The notes under the pieces are model-generated. The model made no database searches and was not told the DNA's origin. It saw nothing but the letters and a program-made list of their open reading frames with translations. A stretch of 12,182 nucleotides of DNA from Bacillota bacterium. Lineage in GTDB: Bacteria; Bacillota; Clostridia; Lachnospirales; Lachnospiraceae. Where the stretch lies: assembly GCA_023428885.1 (NCBI GenBank), contig JAEYWQ010000256.1:1-12182 (forward strand), in the 5' to 3' direction. Position numbers and translations under genes: made by a program. Below, piece after piece: positions 6,778 to 12,182 of the stretch (the stretch's first letter is position 1; every line of letters begins with the position of its first letter).

Positions 6778-8178
6778 ATGAAACCATTTATGGACAAAGA
6801 TTTCTTATTATCAACTGAAACTGCGAAAACACTATATCATGATTATGCAGCAAAGATGCCTATTATTGATTACCACTGCCATATCAATCCACAAGAGATT
6901 GCAGAAAACCGTAGTTTTAAGACAATTACACAAGTTTGGTTAGGCGGGGATCATTACAAGTGGCGTCAGATGCGTTCCAACGGTATCGAGGAATCGTATG
7001 TGACAGGAGATGCTTCTGATTTTGAAAAATTCCAAAAGTGGGCTGAAACCTTACAAAAGGCTATTGGTAATCCACTATATCACTGGAGCCATCTAGAATT
7101 ACAACGTTACTTTGATTACCATGGTACTCTTGGTGCAAAAAATACCGAGGAAGTATTTAAACTTTGCAATGATAAATTACAAGAGCCAGATATGAGCGTA
7201 CGTGGATTAATTAAACAGTCCAACGTAGAATTAATTTGTACGACTGATGACCCTATTGATACCCTAGAATGGCACAAGAAAATTTCAGAAGATGCAAGCT
7301 GTGAAGTAAAAGTATTACCAGCTTGGAGACCAGATAAGGCAATGAATATTGAAAAGCCAGAATACCTTGAATATCTAGCAAAACTCGCACAAGTCAGTGG
7401 TGTGGCCATTTCTAGCTTTGCTGATTTAAAAGAAGCCTTAAAAGTACGTTTGGCTTTCTTTGCATCCATGGGCTGTAAGGTATCTGACCATGCTCTTAAC
7501 TATGTCATGTATAAACCAGCAAGCGAAGAAGAAATCGAAGCAATCTTTGCTAAGAGAAGCAAGGGTGAAGCAATCACTGATTTAGAAGAATTACAATTCA
7601 AGACTGCTTTCATGGTATTTGTAGGTAAAGAATATCACAGACTTGGCTGGGTTATGCAGTTACACTATGGTACCAAACGTGATAAAAATGTGTTCCGTTA
7701 CAATCAATTAGGAGCCGACACAGGTTTTGACTGTATTAATACTGAGGGTTCCTCAGCTGAGATGGCTAACTTTTTGAATGCATTGAATTCTTCTGACCAA
7801 TTACCTAAGACAATCATCTACTCTCTTAATCCAAATGACAATGAAGCAATCGGAACTGTACTTGGATGTTTCCAGGATGCTACTGCAGTTGGTAAAGTAC
7901 AGCAAGGTTCTGCTTGGTGGTTTAATGATAATAAAGTTGGTATGACTGATCAGATGACTTCTTTAGCTAATTTAGGTTTACTTGCAAACTTTGTAGGTAT
8001 GTTAACTGACTCAAGAAGCTTCTTATCCTATACAAGACACGAATACTTCCGTCGTATTCTTTGTGATTTGATTGGAACATGGGTAGAGAATGGTGAATAT
8101 CCAAACGATATCGAGTTCTTAGGTCAGATGGTACAGGATATCTCTTATTACAATACCAAGAAATATTTTGGCTTCTAA
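6778..8178 (+). CDS. uxaC: Uronate isomerase (glucuronate/galacturonate isomerase)
   Basis: A 466-aa member of the amidohydrolase superfamily (E. coli UxaC is 470 aa). It isomerises D-galacturonate to D-tagaturonate and D-glucuronate to D-fructuronate, the entry step for the enzymes of the divergent operon. The metal-site HxH is in IIDYHCHINP (H33, H35). Other conserved blocks are MQLHYGTKRD (293-302, H296), TGFDCINT (315-322), and the strong family signature TDSRSFLSYTRHEYFRR (410-426). The start is the ATG at 6778, immediately served by AAGGAGG; an ATG 21 nt upstream would add seven residues and has no SD. It follows the LacI-type gene by 36 nt with no promoter between them, and ends at a strong hairpin. 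No uxuA or uxuB is in the window, so the context points to galacturonate use. Confidence 0.96.
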   Translation: MKPFMDKDFLLSTETAKTLYHDYAAKMPIIDYHCHINPQEIAENRSFKTITQVWLGGDHYKWRQMRSNGIEESYVTGDASDFEKFQKWAETLQKAIGNPLYHWSHLELQRYFDYHGTLGAKNTEEVFKLCNDKLQEPDMSVRGLIKQSNVELICTTDDPIDTLEWHKKISEDASCEVKVLPAWRPDKAMNIEKPEYLEYLAKLAQVSGVAISSFADLKEALKVRLAFFASMGCKVSDHALNYVMYKPASEEEIEAIFAKRSKGEAITDLEELQFKTAFMVFVGKEYHRLGWVMQLHYGTKRDKNVFRYNQLGADTGFDCINTEGSSAEMANFLNALNSSDQLPKTIIYSLNPNDNEAIGTVLGCFQDATAVGKVQQGSAWWFNDNKVGMTDQMTSLANLGLLANFVGMLTDSRSFLSYTRHEYFRRILCDLIGTWVENGEYPNDIEFLGQMVQDISYYNTKKYFGF

Positions 8179-8196
8179 TAAATAAGAATGAAACCA

Positions 8197-8244
8197 AAAG
8201 GCATATGGTTCAATTAATGTAACTTAATTGAACCATATGCCTTT
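8197..8244. terminator. Bidirectional terminator between uxaC and the aldo/keto reductase
   Basis: Perfect 21-bp stem (8197-8217 and 8224-8244) with a 6-nt loop, 18 nt after the uxaC stop and 49 nt beyond the convergent reductase stop. The U-tract is short on the plus strand (CCUUUCC) and better on the minus strand (CCUUUUGGUUU). The convergent arrangement fits a shared terminator. Confidence 0.85.
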
Positions 8245-8266
8245 CCAATTGTAGTAGTGATATAGA

Positions 8267-8287
8267 AATGTAATACTCAATTACATT
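8267..8287. repeat. Small inverted repeat before the reductase stop
   Basis: AATGTAAT-ACTCA-ATTACATT, 8-bp perfect arms, 6 bp beyond the reductase stop. The arms share AATGTAA/TTACATT with operator O1 but are spaced 7 rather than 4 apart and lack the CG centre. Most likely a minor 3'-end hairpin. Confidence 0.4.
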
Positions 8288-8293
8288 CTCCGA

Positions 8294-9466
8294 CTAATAT
8301 CTCCTTTTTATCACAAGCTTGATTACCTTATATAACGGATTCTCCAATCGCTTCTTCACCTTCTTAAGCTCTTTCCTGATCGCAATCTCCTGAGGGCAAT
8401 GCTTTTCACATAAAGCACATTCCACGCACAAGGATGCATTGCTTCGATCTTTTCTTAGGGTTGTACACAAGAGATATTCTCGAAATCCCTTAGAAAACCC
8501 ATCGATATAACTGGCATTATAACAACGGAAGGAGCCTAGGATATCTACTCCCTTAGGACAAGGCATACAGTAACCACAAGCTGTACAGGAAACCTTCACC
8601 TTCTCATTAATTGCCTCCACAACCTTACGATATACTTCCTGATCTGCTTTCGTTAACTCATTGACTTTCACTTCTGATGCAATCCGTATATTCTCATCTA
8701 GCATCTCCATGGAATTCATACCAGATAAGACAACCGATACGCTTTCTTGGTCCCACAACCAGCGTAATGCCCACTCAGCAGGAGTTTTATTAGGGTCGGA
8801 ATCTTTGAATAATTTCACAGCCTTTTTGGGTAATTGATTTGCTAGTCTTCCACCTCGTAAGGGTTCCATAATTACAACAGGAATATTCTTGGCTGCAGCC
8901 ATCGTAAGCCCCTTACGGCCAGCCTGGCTGTGCTCATCCAAGTAATTATATTGTATCTGGCAAAACTCCCAGTCATAAGCATCAAGCAATTCTATAAAGG
9001 CGGAAGTATTTCCGTGATAGGAAAAGCCTATCTTTTTAATGCGGCCTTCTTTCTTCATCTTGTCAATCCATTCTAAGATACCAAGATCAATCAAGCGCTT
9101 CCATACATTCACATCAGGAAGCATGTGCATAAGATAATAATCTATGTAATTCGTTTGAAGTCTCTTACATTGTTCTTCAAAATATCGAGTAATATCATCC
9201 CTTTTCTTAATGAGATAATGTGGTAACTTTGTCGCTATCATTACCTTTTCTCTACACTGATTCTTAGCTAAGACTGTCCCAAGAATACTCTCGCTCTTTC
9301 CATAGATGTAGGCGGTATCAAAATAATTAATCCCACAATCAATTGCATGCATAATTTCCCGCTCTGTTTCCTCTAAGTCAATGCTATTCCCCTTTTTAGG
9401 AAATCTCATACAGCCAAACCCCAAGATGGAAAGATCATTGTTTCCATTGTTATTTCTATAATTCAT
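8294..9466 (-). CDS. Aldo/keto reductase with C-terminal 4Fe-4S ferredoxin-like domain
   Basis: A 390-aa two-part protein. Residues 1 to about 285 are an aldo/keto reductase barrel with the usual tetrad D50, Y55 (FDTAYIYGKSE), K80 and H114. Residues 294-304 (CTACGYCMPCP) and 347-358 (CVECALCEKHCP) carry eight cysteines in ferredoxin-like spacing, enough for iron-sulfur clusters. The tail is very basic (KKVKKRL...KRRY). This architecture is common in clostridia; the substrate is unknown, and probably a carbonyl compound reduced with NAD(P)H or cluster-delivered electrons. I prefer the ATG at 9466. The TTG at 9478 sits almost on top of the only SD-like GAAAGG (9480-9485), which is still 13 nt from the ATG, so translation may be weak. 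It has its own promoter (9505-9533) and is not part of the uronate operons. Confidence 0.85.
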   Translation of the reverse strand: MNYRNNNGNNDLSILGFGCMRFPKKGNSIDLEETEREIMHAIDCGINYFDTAYIYGKSESILGTVLAKNQCREKVMIATKLPHYLIKKRDDITRYFEEQCKRLQTNYIDYYLMHMLPDVNVWKRLIDLGILEWIDKMKKEGRIKKIGFSYHGNTSAFIELLDAYDWEFCQIQYNYLDEHSQAGRKGLTMAAAKNIPVVIMEPLRGGRLANQLPKKAVKLFKDSDPNKTPAEWALRWLWDQESVSVVLSGMNSMEMLDENIRIASEVKVNELTKADQEVYRKVVEAINEKVKVSCTACGYCMPCPKGVDILGSFRCYNASYIDGFSKGFREYLLCTTLRKDRSNASLCVECALCEKHCPQEIAIRKELKKVKKRLENPLYKVIKLVIKRRY

Positions 9467-9504
9467 TCTAATACCCAAACCTTTCAGATTTACTCATTAG
9501 CTGT

Positions 9505-9533
9505 ATTTTATCTTAATCCAGTTAAGCTAGCAA
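9505..9533 (-). promoter_or_regulatory. Promoter of the aldo/keto reductase gene
   Basis: On the minus strand, TTGCTA (9528-9533) and TAAAAT (9505-9510) with a 17-nt spacer; start near 9498, giving a leader of about 32 nt. A 7-bp inverted repeat, GCAAGTA/TACTTGC (9530-9536 and 9559-9565), overlaps the -35 and could be a regulator site. Confidence 0.7.
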
Positions 9534-9590
9534 GTATTTTACGACAATATTTCTTACTTACTTGCGTGCTTTAATAGCTAAGAAAAACGC

Positions 9591-9612
9591 TGGAATTCAC
9601 AGACAAATTCCA
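9591..9612 (-). terminator. Weak terminator-like hairpin overlapping the small ORF stop
   Basis: On the minus strand, TGGAATT (9606-9612) pairs with AATTCCA (9591-9597) around an 8-nt loop, followed by GCGTTTTTC. The stem is 7 bp with only two G-C pairs, and the stop codon of the small ORF lies at its loop edge. Confidence 0.4.
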
Positions 9613-9656
9613 TTATTACTGCTCTCACCACGATTGAAATGACTTTCTGATTTCAT
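9597..9656 (-). CDS. Small ORF, 19 aa, function unknown
   Basis: Encodes MKSESHFNRGESSNNGICL. Support is positional: a very strong SD (GGAGGAG, 9665-9671) lies 8 nt before the ATG, and a TTTACA-17-TATAGT promoter-like pair (9680-9708) lies just upstream. The peptide is hydrophilic, has one Cys near its end and lacks a signal or membrane segment. I do not recognise it. It could be a small functional peptide, a leader peptide whose translation affects the downstream reductase gene, or a chance ORF. The weak hairpin with a U-run at its stop suggests a transcript of only about 90-100 nt. Confidence 0.45.
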   Translation of the reverse strand: MKSESHFNRGESSNNGICL

Positions 9657-9679
9657 AACCAATACTCCTCCATATATAA

Positions 9680-9708
9680 ACTATATTCCTATCCTAAAAA
9701 TCTGTAAA
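9680..9708 (-). promoter_or_regulatory. Putative promoter of the small ORF
   Basis: On the minus strand, TTTACA (9703-9708) and TATAGT (9680-9685) are 17 nt apart. The expected start falls only a few bases before the GGAGGAG, so the leader would be very short. Positions 9709-9779 show nothing I can assign. Confidence 0.5.
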
Positions 9709-9779
9709 GGATATCATTTAAGTCTCAAGCGATGTTTTTATTGTATAGAAAATATTACCTAGAAACAATATGGTTAGAG

Positions 9780-9833
9780 CTTAATCTTTTCTTACAAAAA
9801 GCATAACTTAATCTTTTCTTACAAAAAACATAA
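9780..9833 (+). repeat. 27-bp tandem direct duplication upstream of pyrB
   Basis: Two adjacent 27-bp units (9780-9806 and 9807-9833) differ at one position (g9801 versus a9828). The next three bases continue the unit. Each holds a T-rich then A-rich stretch (TTTTCTTACAAAAA). The second copy abuts the pyrB -35 box, where an A-rich UP-like element would act. Confidence 0.85.
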
Positions 9834-9834
9834 C

Positions 9835-9863
9835 TTGTATTTCCATACTTAGTGTGTTATGAT
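9835..9863 (+). promoter_or_regulatory. Promoter of pyrBI
   Basis: TTGTAT (9835-9840) and TATGAT (9858-9863) with a 17-nt spacer. The start near 9870 leaves a leader of only about 20 nt before the ATG, too short for a PyrR-type or UTP-sensitive attenuator ahead of pyrB. Confidence 0.75.
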
Positions 9864-9882
9864 ATGTAGTTGAAAAAACATT

Positions 9883-9887
9883 GGAGG
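9883..9887 (+). promoter_or_regulatory. Ribosome binding site of pyrB
   Basis: GGAGG, 5 nt before the ATG at 9893. The in-frame TTG at 9881 overlaps this SD and cannot be the start. Confidence 0.85.
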
Positions 9888-9892
9888 TGCTT

Positions 9893-10807
9893 ATGAAACA
9901 CATTATCAGTCCCCTAGATTTATCTATCTCGGAGCTATCTGATGTGCTAGATTTGGCAGAACAAATTATAGCGAATCCGAAGAAATATTCCGAATGTTGT
10001 CGCGGTAAGAAACTAGCCACTCTGTTTTATGAACCGAGTACAAGAACAAGACTTAGTTTTGAAGCTGCCATGCTTAATCTTGGCGGTAGTGTATTAGGTT
10101 TTTCCTCAGCTGATTCCTCTTCCGCTGCCAAAGGCGAAAGTGTCGCTGATACTATTCGAGTTGTTTCTAGTTATGCCGATATCTGTGCGATGCGTCATCC
10201 AAAAGAGGGTGCCCCTTACGTCGCTTCTACATTTTCTTCTATTCCGGTAATCAATGCCGGTGACGGTGGTCATAATCATCCGACCCAAACACTCACTGAT
10301 TTATTAACAATTAATTTACTGAAAGGACGCCTTGATAATTTAACGATAGGTTTTTGTGGTGACTTAAAGTTTGGACGTACCGTTCACTCACTGATTAACG
10401 CAATGGTTCGTTACCCTAACGTTAAGTTTGTACTGATTTCCCCAGAGGAATTAAAGATTCCTGCCTACCTACGTGAAGAAGTATTAGATCGTAACGAAAT
10501 CGAATATCAGGAAGTAAAAAACCTGGAAGCCGTTATGCCAGAACTTGATCTTCTCTATATGACACGCGTACAGAAAGAGCGCTTCTTCAATGAGGAGGAC
10601 TATATCCGGTTAAAGGACAGTTTCATTCTGGATGCTAAGAAGATGGAATATGCCAAATCAGATATGCTTGTTCTTCATCCGCTTCCAAGAGTTAATGAAA
10701 TCTCTACAGAAGTTGATAATGATCCACGGGCTGTGTATTTTAAACAAGCAGAATACGGTGTTTATGTACGAATGGCACTAATACTAAAGTTATTAGAGAT
10801 TAATTAG
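9893..10807 (+). CDS. pyrB: Aspartate carbamoyltransferase, catalytic chain
   Basis: A 304-aa protein (E. coli PyrB is 311 aa). It joins carbamoyl phosphate and L-aspartate to carbamoyl-aspartate, the first committed step of pyrimidine synthesis. The carbamoyl-phosphate loop is EPSTRTRLSFE (S49-T50-R51-T52-R53). Other active-site elements are the loop lysine K80 (SSSAAKGES), R101 (AMRHP), H129 and Q132 in HNHPTQ, and LHPLPRVNEI (261-270). The ATG at 9893 follows GGAGG closely. pyrI follows after 79 nt, so the enzyme is expected to be the allosteric class-B holoenzyme (six catalytic plus six regulatory chains). I see no transcription attenuator. The unit has its own promoter behind a 27-bp duplication. 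Confidence 0.97.
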   Translation: MKHIISPLDLSISELSDVLDLAEQIIANPKKYSECCRGKKLATLFYEPSTRTRLSFEAAMLNLGGSVLGFSSADSSSAAKGESVADTIRVVSSYADICAMRHPKEGAPYVASTFSSIPVINAGDGGHNHPTQTLTDLLTINLLKGRLDNLTIGFCGDLKFGRTVHSLINAMVRYPNVKFVLISPEELKIPAYLREEVLDRNEIEYQEVKNLEAVMPELDLLYMTRVQKERFFNEEDYIRLKDSFILDAKKMEYAKSDMLVLHPLPRVNEISTEVDNDPRAVYFKQAEYGVYVRMALILKLLEIN

Positions 10808-10872
10808 ATCCTAAGATTTCAGCACTGATCGTTTTTATTCCGTCAGTATCTGAACGTCATGATTGAACATAG

Positions 10873-10879
10873 AAAGGAG
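10873..10879 (+). promoter_or_regulatory. Ribosome binding site of pyrI
   Basis: AAAGGAG, 7 nt before the ATG at 10887. It lies downstream of the in-frame TTG at 10863, so the shorter protein is correct. Confidence 0.85.
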
Positions 10880-10886
10880 CTACCAT

Positions 10887-11342
10887 ATGTTGAATATAGG
10901 TGGACTTAATCAAGGTGTTGTAATTGATCATATCGAAGCAGGCGGTGCCATGAAGATTTATGAGTACCTCCAATTAGAAAAGCTAGATTGTAGTGTTGCG
11001 ATTATCAAGAATGCAAAAAGTAATAAGATGGGTAAGAAAGACATTATTAAGATCGAAGGACCTGTCATGGTAGATCTGGATATGATTGGTGTTCTTGATC
11101 CAACACTAACCATTAATATTATTGAAGATGGAATTATCATAGAAAAACGTCACCTTCGCTTCCCAGAGCAAGTAACTGGTATCATCCGCTGTAAGAATCC
11201 AAGATGTATCACCTCAATAGAACAGGATCTTCCTCACCGTTTCCGTCTTACCGATCCTAAGAAAGTGGTATATCGCTGTATCTACTGCGAGCAGGCATTT
11301 AAGAGACCATACCCTCCTAAGGGCTTACCAGCGGAAGAATAA
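10887..11342 (+). CDS. pyrI: Aspartate carbamoyltransferase, regulatory chain
   Basis: A 151-aa protein, close to the 153 aa of E. coli PyrI. It binds nucleotide effectors in its N-terminal domain and docks to PyrB through a C-terminal zinc domain. All four zinc cysteines are present as C102 and C107 (RCKNPRC) and C131 and C134 (RCIYC). The N-terminal domain contains GVVIDHIEAGGAMKIYEYL (10-28), typical of the allosteric site. The start is the ATG at 10887 with AAAGGAG 7 nt away. The 79-nt gap after pyrB has no evident terminator, so pyrB and pyrI form one transcript, ending at the hairpin at 11376-11412. With intact zinc and effector regions I expect a functional regulatory subunit. Confidence 0.96.
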   Translation: MLNIGGLNQGVVIDHIEAGGAMKIYEYLQLEKLDCSVAIIKNAKSNKMGKKDIIKIEGPVMVDLDMIGVLDPTLTINIIEDGIIIEKRHLRFPEQVTGIIRCKNPRCITSIEQDLPHRFRLTDPKKVVYRCIYCEQAFKRPYPPKGLPAEE

Positions 11343-11346
11343 GGTT

Positions 11347-11362
11347 TACTTCGCACACTCTC
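11347..11362 (+). repeat. Short repeat TACTTCGCACACTCTC, copy 2
   Basis: Matches the first 16 bases of the window with one mismatch and starts 4 bases after the pyrI stop. The following AACATAA (11365-11371) also recurs near copy 1 (29-35), though with a different gap. Confidence 0.5.
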
Positions 11363-11375
11363 ATAACATAAACAC

Positions 11376-11412
11376 AAAAAAGCTCTGTGTCATATCAACA
11401 CTGAGCTTTTTT
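11376..11412. terminator. Bidirectional terminator between pyrI and fhs
   Basis: AAAAAAGCTC-T-GTGT (11376-11390) pairs with ACAC-T-GAGCTTTTTT (11398-11412) around a 7-nt loop, with a single T:T mismatch. Six T's end it on the plus strand and six A's precede it, so it works for both the pyrBI transcript and the convergent fhs transcript. Confidence 0.9.
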
Positions 11413-11420
11413 GCTTATAT

Positions 11421-12182
11421 CTAGAACAATCCTTCAATCACTCCATCATCATTCACATCAATACCATGGGCTGCTGGAACTTTAGGTAATCCTGGCATAG
11501 TCATGACGGTTCCAGTAATGGCAACAACAAAGCCTGCACCAGCTGATACATAAACCTCTCGAATATTCACCGTGAATCCTGATGGACGTCCTAATTTACT
11601 TGGATCATCAGATAAGGAATACTGATTCTTTGCCATACATACTGGGAACTTACCAAAGCCTAACTTGGTCAATTCAGCAATCTGCTTGGCGGCTGCTGGA
11701 TCAAAGGTAACGCCATCCGCTCCATAGATTTCTCTAGCTATGGTCTCCATCTTCTCTATTAATGACAAGTCATCAGAATATAATGGTTTGTAGTTGGACG
11801 GCTTTGTTTCAATGGTTTTGAGTAGCTTTTGAGCTAGATCAAGACCACCTTCTCCACCTTTTTCCCAAACCTCTGAAAGAGAGAACTCACATCCACGGGC
11901 TTCACAGAATTCCTGAACGAAAGCAAGTTCAGCCTTGGTATCCGTTGAGAACTTGTTTAGAGTAACTACTACAGGTACTCCATATTTTTGTACGTTTTCA
12001 ATATGCTTTTCTAGGTTAACAATACCAGCTTTTAGTGCCTCTAAGTTCTCTGCACCTAAGTCTGATTTTGCCACACCTCCGTTGTATTTTAATGCTCGTA
12101 CTGTAGCAACTATAACTACTGCTGCCGGCTTTAATCCGGCCATACGACACTTAATATCTAAGAACTTCTCTGCACCTAAATC
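11421..12182 (-). CDS. fhs: Formate-tetrahydrofolate ligase, C-terminal part (partial)
   Basis: The C-terminal 253 residues of a protein that is normally about 556 aa. The frame stays open to the right edge: codons before the internal Met at 12143 read DLGAEKFLDIKCR, which continues the family sequence, so that Met is not the start. It makes 10-formyl-THF from formate, THF and ATP, supplying one-carbon units for purines and, in acetogens, the methyl branch. Recognisable blocks are RMAGLKPAAVVIVATVRALK, VPVVVTLNKFSTDT, FPVCMAKNQYSLSDDP and VAITGTVMTMPGLPKVPAA (the second family signature), ending in DGVIEGLF. It is read toward pyrI and shares the terminator in the gap. The 5' half, start and promoter lie outside the window. 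Confidence 0.96.
   Translation of the reverse strand, partial: DLGAEKFLDIKCRMAGLKPAAVVIVATVRALKYNGGVAKSDLGAENLEALKAGIVNLEKHIENVQKYGVPVVVTLNKFSTDTKAELAFVQEFCEARGCEFSLSEVWEKGGEGGLDLAQKLLKTIETKPSNYKPLYSDDLSLIEKMETIAREIYGADGVTFDPAAAKQIAELTKLGFGKFPVCMAKNQYSLSDDPSKLGRPSGFTVNIREVYVSAGAGFVVAITGTVMTMPGLPKVPAAHGIDVNDDGVIEGLF

Noticed and set aside
8267..8287. Inverted repeat AATGTAAT...ATTACATT as a fourth regulator site
   Set aside because: Half-sites match O1, but the spacing is 7 rather than 4, the centre lacks CG, and it lies at the 3' ends of convergent genes.
12141..12143. ATG at 12143 as the start of a 240-aa fhs protein
   Set aside because: The upstream codons to the window edge are open and match the family sequence (DLGAEKFLDIKCR), so the gene is cut by the edge rather than naturally short.

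Overview
The window is AT-rich, densely packed bacterial DNA. Strong AAGGAGG-type ribosome binding sites, sigma-A-like promoters and the protein families present all point to a plant-polysaccharide-degrading clostridium of the Lachnospiraceae. The set resembles Lachnoclostridium (Clostridium) phytofermentans, but that is an inference from gene content, not a database match.

Layout. Positions 1-254 hold an intergenic palindromic repeat and a hairpin behind kduI. From 255 to 5265, on the minus strand, lies a four-gene operon transcribed uxaB-uxaA-kdgK-kduI. Positions 5266-5739 are a divergent control region with a well-formed promoter in each direction and three TGTAA...TTACA operators. From 5740 to 8178, on the plus strand, lie a LacI-family regulator and uxaC. 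A 21-bp perfect hairpin (8197-8244) separates uxaC from a convergent aldo/keto reductase with a ferredoxin-like tail (8294-9466, minus). Positions 9467-9892 hold the reductase promoter, a 19-codon small ORF with its own promoter-like and SD sequences, a 27-bp tandem duplication and the pyrB promoter. pyrB and pyrI (9893-11342, plus) encode the catalytic and regulatory chains of aspartate carbamoyltransferase. A bidirectional terminator (11376-11412) separates them from the 3' part of fhs (formate-tetrahydrofolate ligase, minus), which runs off the right edge.

How the genes work together. UxaC isomerises D-galacturonate to tagaturonate, UxaB reduces it to altronate, UxaA dehydrates that to 2-keto-3-deoxygluconate (KDG), and KdgK phosphorylates KDG to KDPG. 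KduI isomerises 5-keto-4-deoxyuronate, which comes from unsaturated pectin fragments, and feeds the same KDG pool through a reductase (KduD) that is not in this window. The KDPG aldolase is also absent here. The LacI-type protein between the two divergent units is the obvious candidate local repressor: one operator covers the predicted start of the uxaB operon and two lie in the leader of its own transcript. The enzymes are well-known families. The least explained parts are the small ORF at 9597-9656, the composite repeat at the left edge, the two 12-bp-stem hairpins flanking kduI, and the operator arrangement.
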